A stretch of 64,000 nucleotides of DNA from Marthasterias glacialis (Eukaryota > Echinodermata > Asteroidea > Forcipulatida > Asteriidae), in NCBI GenBank assembly GCA_911728455.2, contig OU452224.1, positions 6,266,501 to 6,330,500 on the forward strand, written 5' to 3'. The translations under genes and the position numbers were made by a program. The notes under the pieces were generated by a model. The model ran no database searches. It worked only from the letters and a program-made list of their open reading frames with translations, and was not told where the DNA came from. Below are positions 46,132-58,927 of this stretch, piece by piece (positions within the stretch are counted from its first letter, which is position 1; each line of letters begins with the position of its first letter).

Positions 46132-46662
46132 AGTCCTAGTCTAGCCCCATACATTGTGCCAATACGCTGGACTACCTCTGCTTCTTGGCCCAACGAACCA
46201 TACATCAGACATCAGCTTTCGAATTGAGACTTACTTTTTTTGGCAAATTTATCCCTCAATGATCGGTCGGTCATTGCTGTCAGACATGTCAGATTCAGAG
46301 GCAGAGTCTGGAGAAGATTTTTGCATGCCCTTCCGTGCGATAACTCCTAGGCTTTTGCTGGGATTTGTGCATTTTTTTATCTCATTGGCGGCAAATAGTC
46401 CAACCCCCCCCCCCCCCCAATTATGCCACTGGGAGTTCACAGCCAAAACGGAATCAGTAAAAAGAAACACAAGTATAATGTCCTGGTGTGTTTCTAGAAA
46501 AACAATATGCTGATTTTCAAATCTCAACCTTAAGTCAAACATTTTCATGTATGTTTTTGATTTTTAACCCATTATCCCAGTTCCACATATATAACCTAGC
46601 GTATCACAGCATTTTTAAAACATAATTTCAGTATGTACCTGTTTTGATGATTTTGATTGCAG

Positions 46663-46898
46663 GGAGCCTGAAGAGCCATCGAGAGAGAACCACTTCACTA
46701 CTCACCGATGTCACAGTAGCCTAATTGTTCTGTAACAGCCCTGGACAATGATTGTGCAGTTCCTGTGAAGAAGGGTCGAGTTGGACTGACTAGTTTGTCC
46801 AGGATATTGATCGATTTCATCCTCAGACTGGAGGCCCTGTGTGATGTCATCAAAGACCTTCCTGCTTTGGCCTCAATCTTCAGCCTGAATATCAATAG
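46663..46898 (+). pseudogene. Exon-like block, right-arm copy
   Basis: The 236-bp block lies between GATTTTGATTGCAG and GTGAGT. One frame reads NDCAVPVKKGRVGL, then DFILRLEALCDVIKDLPALA and SIFSLNI to the donor without a stop, an open stretch of about 52 codons. Upstream in the block a TAA occurs in the frame that starts EPEEPSRENHF. The left-arm copy has an extra stop in the later part. The product family is unrecognised, and expression cannot be judged. Confidence 0.5.
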
Positions 46899-46927
46899 GT
46901 GAGTTTACACTGTTTAGTTTTCTCTGC

Positions 46928-47254
46928 AGTCAACGGCGAAACTAGGGAAAAATTTTAGGGGGGCACAAGGGGTTGCACCATTTTTTCAAAGGGGGCTTTT
47001 CTGGCCAATTAAAAATGATCATTTTTCCAAAACAACCCCTTTTCAGTGGTCTTGTTATGCGGCTTACTATTCTTTATATGATAATCTTACAAATACACTG
47101 TCTGCATGTAAAAAAAACTACATAAAAGTCTTACAAATGTAACATTTTACTCAGGTAATTTTTTGATCAAACAAATCCAAACTTCAAATAGGGGGTGGGG
47201 GTACGCGGGGGGCACGGACATCAATTGGGGGGCACTGTAGTTACACCACTGACC
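46928..47254. mobile_element. CAGTGGCG-type MITE private to the right arm
   Basis: It starts AGTCAACGGCGAAACTAGGG and ends with GTAGTTACACCACTGACC, whose reverse complement is GGTCAGTGGTGTAACTAC. G-rich subterminal runs (GGGGGGCAC) lie at both ends. The left arm reads straight across the site (its reverse complement passes from GTTTAGTTTTCTCCAC into AGTGCAAATACTGTC after a short stretch). This copy was therefore gained in the right arm or lost from the left after the arms formed. Confidence 0.7.
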
Positions 47255-49924
47255 AGCATCTAGAAGTGCAAATACTGTCATAAATACCTGTAGATCTGAA
47301 AGTGTCAGATAAGCGCACAAATAGTTTGAAGTGAGGGTTCACCATTCATTTGAATCAGGATTTTTAAATGAAAGATATCCATTTAATCAAAAGTAGTACA
47401 AGGTCGGATCAGCCTGAAACAAATTAATGTTGATGGTGTCTGGATAGGATAAAGTACTGTTGTCTAAAAGTACTGTTGCTCAAAATGTGCAACCCTTCAC
47501 TAGTCACTGACAACCTGGAAACTTATTAAAGAACTTTGAGAGAATAGTGTGAGACTTCTGTTACAGTCCATAAGAACCTGTTGATACCAAACATCTTTCG
47601 ACCATTGTCAAACTGTTTGATGTACATGTACATGTTTTAAAGGTCAGCATACAACTGCATGTTGTACTGATCAATTAAATGACAGACTATTTAATTCATC
47701 TCTAAATGAGATGATCAAAATGTCTTTCATTTTCTATCAATAATAACCTGATTACAATTGCAGCCAGCTTTCTACCAATCAAATAATGGGTAAGTTTTTT
47801 TAAAAGAGAATACATTGTCCAGTATACGTGTAGTTGAAAAATATTATAGCAGTTGCAAAAGTGTCCTTTTAGTTCAATCAAAAGCATTATGTATTCTGAA
47901 AATACCATGGTGATAACGCAAGCCTGCTTACTAAAGATGATAGGCAGAATATTTTGTCGAAGACTGATATGAATGGCGGTTTAAATTTTGAATTTATCTA
48001 CTACTGAGTAACATCAGTCATAGCACTACTAAGAAAAACATGGCTTAAAGCTGAAGTACATTGTAAATTAAATAATTGATCAATGTTGAGTTTAATTGTT
48101 TGAAAGTATGCAATAACAATATGATACATCTTTGTTATTTTGACCACCAAAATTCACAACCTGTAAAAAGGAATGCCATTGTTACAGTCTATCCAGTCTA
48201 TTTGACAACCTAAATGAGCACACTTAAAAGGCCTGCCTATAGAATTTAAATGGTGATGACGGTTTTGTTCCATTGGAATTGAGGATGGATTGGAAGTTTT
48301 GTGCTGACATTGTACCAAGTACCCAAAATGAATTTAATCTCATGTGAATACCATTTGACCTTGAACACAACATGTCTTTTTTTTTTTACATATAGAATTG
48401 ATGAGTAAAAAGGAATAACAGGATTGATATGTATTGGGGAAAATTTGTTTCATTCATACCAGTTCCAATCCTCAAGAGAAATATTTTCATTGAGAAAATA
48501 ACATTTGAAGACCCTCTCAAGTCAAAAGTTGCTTATTTTGATTTCGGCAATATAAATTAGCCTACATGGACGCACACAAAAATTTACTTTTTTCAATAAA
48601 ATACGGTCAACGAGGTTGACAAAACGTTTTTTTAGGGTGATTGTATTCATCTATTAAAAACGAGAGGAGGGATACTACTTTTCCCAAACCAGTGATTCGA
48701 TTTGGTAGTTACATGTAGGTCCTGTTCTTGAACATGGCAACACACCATCTCTTATGGGTTTTTTGTCATTCCTGTTCTCGATCTGTAGTAAATAAACTCA
48801 CCAGTGGCATTTTTCAGACTACTTGCAAGTGACTTCTTTTTCTTGGCTGAGGTCATTGACAAAAGCACCTAATGCTGTCCTGTTTTTCTCGACAGCAGAC
48901 TATACATTCTCTCCTTCCATACTTTGCCTTCAACCTTCACCACCACCTGTATTGCTTTACTTTCTTCTAGATGTCATAGAAGGTTGAGGCACTACTTTGC
49001 CTTGAACCCATTGCCTTTATACCCATAATGCCCAACCTTAATGTACTGGTGATTATGCTACCTTCTGTCTTCTGCTTTCTGTAACTGTCACATATTCTTA
49101 CTAAATATACAGGCATGGTTCGGGGGTGGTGGTCTTTAGCCCCCCTGAACTTTAGTCTAGCCATCCCGGAAAAAAAAGGGGGATAAAAAGAAGATACATG
49201 CTGGAAAATACTGGAAAATACAGAATTTGTACGCAACTGCATCATGTATTGTATGCTAAGTGTAACTTTCCATTTACTACATACCAATTATATGAAATAT
49301 GCGCTGCATGTATAGGTTGCTTTTCAACCCCAAAAAGAAATAGCAGTAGCAAAAGTTAGAAGTCGACGTCACATGGGACGTGTCTAGCCTCCAAAAGCTT
49401 GGCTCTAAAACTGCCTGGAGACAATCAAATTTATCTAACCTGTACCAATCAGGACTCTACAGATACATGTAGACTCAGATCTACAGCTTAAAAAATGCAA
49501 CTGTTCTCTCATGTATGATTGTAATTCTGACTCTGAAAACAGTATAATAATCAATAAAAAATAATATAGAAGGCAGATTCTTCTTTGCCTGAGAGTAACT
49601 TCTGGTATTACAAACTGAACCAATCCTTCGAATTACCTTTTCACATTATACTTCTCCTTCAATCTGGACTTTTATTAACAAGAACATGTCTACTCAATAA
49701 GTTATTCAGTCTAACTGTTTTCCTGTATTGTTTATTTGGAGCTATTTTAAGGACATGGTTGTTTGGTGCTTTTAATGAAGTCTCCTGGTATTTATATGTA
49801 TAAAAAATACTCGGCATAAAATTAATAGCGTTCTTATCCAAACGGATGTTAAACTCTGCCTGAAAAGGATGAAATGTGTTCATTCTAATCTTGCAAGGAA
49901 AATAGAACGAGCATAGCATGTCAA
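47255..49924. other. Right-arm sequence without recognised gene
   Basis: Noncoding and the mirror of about 31,300-35,430. It lacks the left arm's tandem duplication and has about one unit of the ~70-bp repeat near 48,927-49,015. Frames up to 106 codons occur but have no domain and are not conserved in the other arm. Confidence 0.45.
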
Positions 49925-50070
49925 AAGTTCAACTCATTTCAACTTTTGCTTGTAAATTTATGATAAAATTACGTGAGACCAAAACTCTGCCTAAAAAAGG
50001 AAGCATTTACAGACACTTAACTAGTTCAACTCATTTCAACTTTTGCTTGTAAATTTATGATAAAATTACA
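49925..50070. repeat. 98-bp local duplication private to right arm
   Basis: AGTTCAACTCATTTCAACTT to ATAAAATTAC occurs at 49,926 and again at 50,024. Between the copies lies a segment that combines GTGAGACCAAAACTCTGC (also at 50,693) and TAAAAAAGGAAGCATTTACAG (close to 50,805). The left arm has neither the duplication nor this join. The layout suggests template switching during repair. Confidence 0.7.
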
Positions 50071-52214
50071 TTTCTAGGGGATTGGAATGAATAGTCTCTA
50101 GAACCCATTGACATACCATGTCTTTAATATATTTGTCCAATTTTATTAATTGTTCACATAGTTTTATATGGTTTCATTACAATGAAAAACACTTGGCAGC
50201 CAGGAGGCTATTATTTTATCAGAATCTCTTTCAAGAAGTACTTTTTCTGGGCAAGAACTATTGGAAGTAATATCAATAAGACTTCATCCAACAAATTGAT
50301 CTCACCATAAAGATAATCAGTCATTTATATTGCTAGATATTAACAAGAATGCTGGCATTCCAAAAATGATATCTGAGTTGTTTATGAGTACTTTTTTAAT
50401 ATTTAAAGCCCCTGCTCATTATTGGTAAGAAAGAAAAAATCATAAAGTTCACAGATTTTCATAATGGCATAAAGATAATGATGGTAGAAAAGTTTCCTTT
50501 AAATAGTTCTGCCTGAATTGTTATTGTTGTTTTATGAATAAATGAACTAGACCTTATGCCTCTGATATCATGAGTCCCATAGAGATATGTACAAGCAGTG
50601 CCCTCACTGAGGTCAAAACGGCCATAAGTTTACTGTAGGAAAACAGCTGTGCATACCTTCTATAAGATCCAAAATTAATTTTTGTCTCATGTGAGACCAA
50701 AACTCTGCATAAGAATGCATCTTTACTGTTTTCTGGCAAATGAAACAACAAAATGAACAGAAATTTTCACAGGTGTGTTTCTTTACATGTATGTTAATTA
50801 GTACTAAAAAAGGAAACATTTACAGACACTTTACTAGTGTTGAGCTGGGGCTTTAAAAGAATCACTGTGACAGTGCACATGAGAGATATTCTCAGCCAGT
50901 CTGGTATTTGATATAAAGGCTATTATTTTTTTTATTTAACAATCCCAAGTACAAGTAAGAACAAAACAATACAGTAGTAGTACTTTTATTTAACATAATT
51001 AAGTGATTTTCCACTTGAGACATGCATCATGTTTCAGTTAGTTCTAAAACCCAGTCAGTAAACTTACAATTTATTTGTTTAAGGAATAACTTGTGAAGGT
51101 CATCACATAAACAAATCAATCACCTTACTGATGAAGTCCAAGCCATGATAAAGTATTATCCATCATTGCAGTCAAGTGAATTATTCTGAAAGTTGAGGTT
51201 AGGGTTAACTTCAATGTTTAGGATTATTAAGTCATCTTTTTTGCGATGTATAGGCTGCAGACAAGCGCTTGTTTTATTTCTAAACAACATTTTTCGTCAA
51301 GTTGTGTTGATTATAACACCCACCTTGGATTGTTTGTGTGATGGCATTCTACTTAGTCTCTAAAAGGAAACCTACACTTTTGGCAACTTTCTGTTTTTAC
51401 AATTTTAACACATGAAAAAACATTTCATTGAAATGCCATTGTTTCTTGTTTCAATGCTTGTCAAAACCCTCCTACTGTCTTGATTACTCAATATCATGCA
51501 CTTGTTTTAAAAGATAGATGAACTGTGCCAATTTGCAATGATATCAGTTGGTGATTGCAATCAACACAGTACTCAATGAATATGTGTGCACAGTTGTGCC
51601 ACAATACACAACCCTTGCAGTTGAATAGTTTCAAATGGTTGGATATCTCACCTGAAAATGTTGGAAAAAGTAGGATGATTTTTTAGAGAAGACAAAGCCA
51701 TGATAAACTATTATCCATCATTGCAGTCAAATGAATTATTCTGAAAGTTGAGGTTAGGGTTAACTTCAATGTTTAGGATAAACGGATCCTGCTATATACA
51801 AGCTGATAGTTAAGCCAAAGTGTAAGTTTTCTGTTGAGATTCTTGTTTTATGGGATGTTCAGTACTGTGTAAACAACCTGTTAATCAATTTTTCCCATTA
51901 TCAAGCCAAAGCATCCTCAGAAACATCATCATAACTGACCCATGAGGCAGTACATACTCAAAACAGAAAAAAAGAAAGTTGGTTGCTACACAAGTGAACT
52001 ATCTATGTGACTTAGCATGAGACATATTTCAAATGTTCAAACCAAGTGGTCAAATGCATGCATTCTTATGTCCCTACCCCTATAAAAACCAATTGATTGT
52101 TGTTTTTATTTTTAATTTATTAGCAGTGCCTCTATCCGGCAGTAGGCAATAATGGGTGAACACAAAGTGGACTTAGATTCTTTCTGGCGATGGTTACAAG
52201 ATGGTTAACATTTT
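50071..52214. other. Right-arm sequence without recognised gene
   Basis: Noncoding AT-rich DNA, the mirror of about 29,215-31,170. It includes the two direct repeats at 51,145-51,232 and 51,695-51,785, described for the left arm at 29,685-30,300. Confidence 0.5.
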
Positions 52215-52925
52215 AAAGGAGACATTAGGAGTGGTCAGTAACTGGACTTGAATTCTTGTGGCGATGGTCATCAGAATAATGGGTCCAGCCCCTGGCTGCA
52301 AATAGCCCAATCAAAAAAGGAAATATAATTAGTGGCAAGTAGCCAGACTCCTTGATGCACGTAGTGAACATCATAAAGGAGCTCATGGATGGTCAGTAAC
52401 TGGACTGGGATTCTTGTGGTGATGGTCATCAGAATAATGGGTCCAACCTCTGACTGCAAATATTCTAAATAAAAAAGGAGATGCAAGGAATGGTCAGTAA
52501 CTGGACTTGAATTCTTGTGGTGATGGTCATCAGAATAATGGGTCCAACCTCTGACTGCAAATAATCTAAATAAAAAAGGAAATATAATTAGTGGCAAGTA
52601 GCCAGACTCCTTGATGCACGTAGTGAACATCATAAAGGAGCTCATGGATGGTCAGTAACTGGACTGGGATTCTTGTGGCGACGGTCATCAGAATAATGGG
52701 TCCAACCTCTGATTGCAAATAGTCTAAACGAAAATATCATATAATAATGAGTGGTCAGTAACTGGACATGAAATCTTGTGGTGATGGTCATCAGAGTTTG
52801 GGTCCAACCTCTGACTGCAGAAAGTCTACATAAAATGACGTATACATTTATAACATGTGGTCAGTAACTGGACTAGGATTCTTGTGGCGATGGTCATCAG
52901 AATAATTGGTCCGACCTGCTTCACT
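52215..52925. repeat. Minisatellite GATGGTCATCAGAATAATGG, six units (right arm)
   Basis: GGTCAGTAACTGGACT followed by GATTCTTGTGG or AATTCTTGTGG, then a GATGGTCATCAGAATAATGG stretch and GTCCAACCTCTGACTGCAAA, recurs six times at spacings alternating between about 95 and 160 bp. The longer spacer contains CTCCTTGATGCACGTAGTGA. It is the mirror of the four-unit array at 28,792-29,215. A 124-codon minus-strand frame spanning it is internally repetitive and is an artefact of the array. Confidence 0.9.
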
Positions 52926-54269
52926 CTATGTCTAAGACCCATGTGTACGGTTGCATTTACGAATTGAACAACATATGATCACTTTATCTCTATTCAGAGA
53001 GGTCGTCACAAAAGCCTTTGCCTACTGTTTGAAAACTGCTGCCTTAAATTTATGTACAATAAATGATTTGTATCAAGGCTCCCAACAGAAGTTTTAAACA
53101 GACTTGATTAAAGAAAAAGAGTTTTATTGAAGAAGGGGAGGGGCACATGAGGGTGCAATGTACACAATACTCTTGTTTTCTCAGACGTTAGTTTCAATGC
53201 CTGAGGGGATAAGAATGAATAATTAAGTTGTCTCAACTAACTGTTTCCACTGTACTGTACATGCCATGAAAATTCTCACAAATTAGTAAGTTTTATACTA
53301 TAAAGTGTATTTTATAAACGTAATATAAAATATTATTTGCAAAGCAAGATTTAGCTAGTTTTTGCCACAACTTGGAGTCCAAGTCTTCATATCAGGATAA
53401 AACTGTGTTCAAATGTTAAAGGCACCAAAAAGAAAACAATTTGTAGTACAACCTTAACAACTATACTTACTATGAAAAGTTTGCACAAGGTTCCACTGTT
53501 TTAGATTTTGTTTTACATAGTAGCTAGTGAATAGTTTTCGCCATGTCCTTATAATTATAAGAGACAATGTGTAAGAAGAGAAAAGGTTCTTGTAAAATAA
53601 TATTGCCACAATCTTAAAAAGATATACGTGTTTCAATATCAAAAAGCTATATGTTGGAATGTAGCAGCTAAACCTTTGCAGACTCTTTAATAATTGTTTA
53701 GTGCTATCCTGGTCACATGTTACTTTAGGGACTTTGTAAGGGTAGCGGGTAGCAGGAGCTACTTCAGGATCTGACAAACCTGCCCACGCGATGTTACAGG
53801 TCCACTTTCCCTCAGTGGTTCTACCTGGTTGGGCCCTACCCAGGGTTAAGGGTAAATTGAGAAACGCATGTTAAGCAGTAGGACTTCAATGCAGTACTTA
53901 CTGAGTGGCAGATAAACATTTACCAAAAAAGGAACACACGGGGCTGCAGAATATGGATCAACTTTAAACTGCTATCTGCTTGAAGTACTCAGATTGGCCA
54001 TGGATCAAGTTCAAATGAGAAATCTGACACTACCACCAAAACAGTAAGAATCTGACAAGAACTTCATCAGTTTGTCAAAGTGGTAAAATGTTCCAACCCA
54101 GTTAAGACTTGCCACTGATGCTGCAATATTGACAACAACCTAAAGCCTATTGCAGGGAAAGATATTTAAGACAATGGAGGATATATGTATCCACTGCTAA
54201 AAGCCGATTGATGACATCAAGATCGTTAAAACCTATTCATCGGTCCTGTCCTGCATCCAACACACGAAC
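52926..54269. other. Right-arm sequence without recognised gene
   Basis: Noncoding, mirror of about 27,330-28,790. It includes a G/C-richer stretch (GGGTAGCGGGTAGCAGGAGC, 53,740) shared with the left arm. A 107-codon frame at 53,454-53,777 has no recognisable domain. Confidence 0.45.
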
Positions 54270-54725
54270 TGTTACTGAATTAAACTTATAACCAGAAGAG
54301 GATTTTAAGAATGCTACTACAGCTTGATGATATGAAGGAGTGCATTCGCATTCAGCAGTAACAACAGAACTGTTATCAACAACCAAAGGAGACCTTAACA
54401 ATCTAACAATGTATTTTGATGATATCGATGAAAGGAATCACAGTCAGCTCTATCAACAGAACTGTTTTCAATTACCAAAGAAGATCCTTGACTGCAATCT
54501 GATGACATCAAGGAATTGAATCACATTCACTAACATCATCAAAACTGTTATAAAAAGCAAAGGAGAGCAGTAAGACCGCAAATGGATGGTATCACACCAA
54601 CTTTTACCAACAGAACTGTGATCAATATCGACAACCCTTCAGAATGTACAACTGTAATTTGATGTTTTCTTAGAGTGGAGTTACAGTCAACAAAATGAAC
54701 TGAACTGTTATCAATAGAGTGGAAT
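54270..54725. repeat. ~90-bp degenerate tandem repeat (right arm)
   Basis: Reverse-complement partner of 26,880-27,330. Words such as CAACAGAACTGTTATCAAC, GATGA(T/C)ATC and GGAATCACAGTCA or GAATCACATTCA recur four to five times. No persistent frame is present. Confidence 0.65.
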
Positions 54726-57700
54726 GTAAATGATGGATTGCTCCACTTCACTTCAAAGACTGCATTTCATTCCATCCATCCATTCCCAAAAAAATATTGT
54801 ATAATTAATTCATGCATGTGACTTGGTAGCCATTACAGTTTATGTATGAGATAGTTATATTAACCCTTAATAATTTAATTGATTAATTAAAAACATGTTA
54901 CAAATCTTTGGGGTTTCTTTCTTTTTTTTTAAGAGAAATGTACATGAACAGACAACCCTATTCAAAATTCCCTAAATTAATAATGGAGTCTTGTAAAGTG
55001 CATGTACCCATTATAAGGTGCTCAAATTACAAGAAAATTGTTTTAAAATTGAAGCAATCAATTAAAATTTTCTGCAATTTTGTTACAATCATCATCTCCA
55101 TGTTTCCAATCTATGACCATATTTGGTAAAACGTGGATTATTTTTTAACCTCCCCGCTGACACCAGGGTTAAAAACCTTGAGGGTCAATACACCCCATGC
55201 ATTTTGTACATTCCCTTAAAAAAAGGAAAGGTTGGATAACTAGACCTTTAATTAGACTCTTAAATTAGATGTGCAGGTAGACTGAATAATAACGGTGATG
55301 GACAAAGTGTTTTCTTTTTTCCCGATTTCTTGATGACTCTCAACGATAATTATATCACTAATGACTACATGATTCATTTGGATTGATTCTGTTTGTCCAT
55401 AATTTACTCATTCAGAAACATGTTTCAGAAGAAACTAGGATTGAAATGAACTAAATTCATTTTTATGTTTGTAGTCATCTCCATGAAGTATAACCATGCA
55501 TTTGAGAGAATCTAGTGCCTAAAAATTCAAGAAATAATATCATAACAAATGCTGCATTCACACACAGTTATTTTCAAATGCTTATTTCTATTGTTTATTT
55601 TCTTGTGGTGGTACATTCCTTCCCTTTCATCTCTATAGATCCAGGCCAACAACTCACTCTAATGTGACTTGGATCGGCTTTCCAATCCCTTTTTAAATGT
55701 GTTTTTCTTCTCCTTCTCTTCCAAATTCAAACGTTTTCCTTTTCTTCTCAAGTCACTGACTTTTGATATTGTGAGGATGACAATGGGGGTCATTTCAGAA
55801 TATAGGAGCAGTCATGCCAATGTACGTATGCACTTATTTGATCTTCATAATAGAAACAAAGATTTGATCCTTTGAAAAACTCAATAATCACAGAATTGCG
55901 GTAGGCCTGTATCAGAAAAACAACATAAATTGAACACTCTTACTGATTAGACGGTGCCATCCATCCTCAATTGAAGCCCATGTTTCTCAGCTCCCTTTTA
56001 TGTAGTTTTCGAGAAGATCCCAACCATAATAAACTGCCTCTGCTTGGTCAAGTGCTTAAATAATCTGGACAATGTATGCTTGATTATGATTTTTGAAATT
56101 AAGCTAGGAAAAATTAAATGATATGTTACGCCATAAAGTTATGGATTCGAATCGGCCAAGGCAGGGTACAGGAAATTTGATATTCAAACAGATTGAAATC
56201 ACTACAGTGTTCCAACATCATCTGAATTCCAACTTTGATTGCTGGAAGAACAAGTTAATATTAACAATAAATGTAATGTCAAAGATGTCACATTTTGGTG
56301 TTAAGGAAAATGTGAAACCTTTGTTTCACAACTGACCATTTCCTACAACAAAAACAGAGACATTCTCATTGTTGATATATGTAATAGCAATGGCTGTTCA
56401 TAACTGTTGAAAGAAATTTGTACACGCTGCCCTCAAGTTTGTAGATGTTGCAGAACTTTAAAAAAACAAAACGTCAACAACAACAATAATAATCGTCGCG
56501 ACTTCATCCTGTACCCTGCCTTTCAAAACTTTAATCAACATGAAAGTCTAACTCATTTATTTTGTTTTGTTTACAGTAAAGTGAGCCTGTGGTGTAGAGG
56601 AGATGGGTCAGCTGTGGATGGAACAATTCATGATCATTGATGTCTCATCTCACTTGTCTGGATCTTCAATGTGGTTTGCAATACAGCCTCCTGTAGTCTA
56701 CACTAAACAAGGCAATGACAACTTGTCAGTACAGAATGGTAGTAGAAAAGAGCAAATCCATGGCAATGGGGGACAATCAGAGTCATTACACATCTCAGTT
56801 TGAAACCGATTTTGTTTCTAGAGATAATCAACTGTCAAATGGGGCTATCAAACAGCGTTATATATTGTTGAATATGTGACAGGCAACACGTTTTGAAAGT
56901 CGCCACACTTAGAAATTCTGATTTTATGTCATATACTTTCATTGCCATAGATTTGCTGGTAGCTGGTTCTGATTCATCAGAAACATCCTCAAAAGAAGGG
57001 ATTATTCAAAAATCAATTCATAATGCCAGGCACATGGTAGGAAAGGCCTTTGGGTGTAAAGTCATGCTATGCCTAAACCCAAACACAGTACAGTATGCAT
57101 TTACATTATGTGTATTCACTTTCTGAAAATAGAAGAAGTTTTACAGCAATTCATCTTTCTTAGACGTTTACTACAACCAAGTTGGATTTCATTATCCTAC
57201 AAACTGCAACAGTCTCCAATGACTAATGCTACAAAAATGTTGTAATTTCTGTTCTGGCCAAACAGAAATTATATGCAGAAAGGTTCTCCTGAGCAATATT
57301 GCAAAGGGATAGGAAATCTGAACAATTGACTCTTTTGAGTTCTTAAATGTGAACAAGTAACTAATTTTGGAAACTTGATGATAAAGGCTTAAAACATTTT
57401 CTCCATGTGCCTGGTGGTCAAGCCAAAGTGCAGCACGAGTTTGTTTTCAAAAGAGATATTATTCAAAGTCCCTTAGTAAAACCAGTGTGTCAGCTTTCAA
57501 GAAAACCTATTCAATAAATCATGGAGTCTTACTGGACAGATACACACAGGAGTGTGAAGATTGACAGGTTTCAATATCAAGGGAAGAAATAATCATTTGA
57601 CTGTTGCAAAGCAAACATAAAGAATATCAAAGTTTGACATTCATCATGTTGGCAAAAATATTCCAACTAAAGGGATGAAACTACTTGCCCTCTTGCCATA

Positions 57701-57984
57701 GCAGTACTTTCTGCTGTATGGTACAACACAATTCAAGAACAGCTCACAATACAAGAGTACATGTATGATACTGTCAGTTTAAATACTCAATGCTGGCAAA
57801 GTTGAATACTTAAGCCTCTTTGTTCCAACTCGATGATGCTGCGCTTTGGCTTTACACAAACATTTTATGACGGAAGTTCTTAGATTGTTTTCTTAATTAT
57901 CATGTTAGAGAAACTTAAGTTTTATGGTTGAGTATAGAATTTGATTGAATTTTATGTAAGAAGTGTTATTGTTTAATATGGGAA
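54726..57984. other. Right-arm sequence without recognised gene
   Basis: Mirror of about 23,636-26,880. A GTTTTGTTTACAG acceptor-like site precedes a 66-codon frame at 56,603-56,803. Its left-arm partner frame differs at many residues and ends differently. About 70 bp at 57,650-57,716 are present here but not at the matching left-arm site near 23,910. Confidence 0.4.
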
Positions 57985-58860
57985 TGTACACTGGCACATC
58001 ATATTGTATATGTAAATATTATCGCAATATAACTAAACTGATAAACTTTATAGATGGGGTCTGGTACGGTAAAGTGCCAACTTATCTGGTAGACACCATG
58101 GATGAACATGAATCACAAACAGAGCACAATAGTTGTCAACAAACCCCAAGCAAAAGGAATTTGCATGAATCTGAAACACTAAAGCTGTGCATTTCCAATG
58201 AACAATGGTTTTGCAAGAATCAGCAGAGCACTGAAGCCATGCAAAGTATATGACCTAAGATGATGATGTAGTATGGGAGAGAAACACTGAGGCTGAATCA
58301 AGCCTCATCACTACGAGCATTGCCATAAGTTGACATGTGTGTAGCTTGATTATATTCTGTATTTATCTCATCCCTCTCATCGATTGCTAGAAATACTAAC
58401 GAGTGAAGGCATTCTTCAAAAAGATGCATCTGAATGAAATGTAAAGATGATGCAGAGTTAACCAACTCAGATTGCAGTAATCCGACTGAACCTTTACTGC
58501 TTGAATTAATTCCAGCCTACAAAACATGCTGTCCTTTCTCAAAACCATTGAGCTAGATAAAATTACATTGTTGTTTTCCTAAAGATATACATTTTATAAA
58601 AATTTAAGGTACACACACTGTCCATAGATGATCCTTTGAAGAAAACAAACTGTGAGAGAAAGAAATGTTTAACAGTGAATTGTGTTTACAAAACAATGCG
58701 TATGAAAGAACTGTTCTCAAAACAGATTTTCAGATCAGTCTAGTTCCAAGACTTGAATTTTATGTAGAGTATCATTTGATGGTTTCTTTACCTTGTCATG
58801 AACAAATAGCTTGAAGAACCAGTGTGTGTACCAATGTTTAATATGATGTGCCAGTGTACA
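57985..58860. mobile_element. TIR element TGTACACTGGCACATCATATT, right-arm copy
   Basis: Perfect 21-bp inverted ends at 57,985-58,005 and 58,840-58,860 bound an 876-bp unit, the counterpart of 22,764-23,635. A 96-codon frame beginning at 57,963 crosses the left end and is shared with the other arm only in part. Confidence 0.65.
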
Positions 58861-58927
58861 TAGTGTTTATTACAAAATAAAAAAAGAGTCTGTCGTGTTT
58901 ATTTTGTTGTCTGTTATGTGTTGGGAA

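Noticed and set aside
52271..52645. 124-codon minus-strand open frame with internal repetition
   Set aside because: The repetition is that of the underlying minisatellite, and the mirrored left-arm array does not keep the frame.
56603..56803. Coding exon shared by the two arms (66 codons, with the left-arm partner at 24,780-24,962)
   Set aside because: Differences between arms change amino acids freely and shift the end of the frame, so there is no sign of purifying selection.
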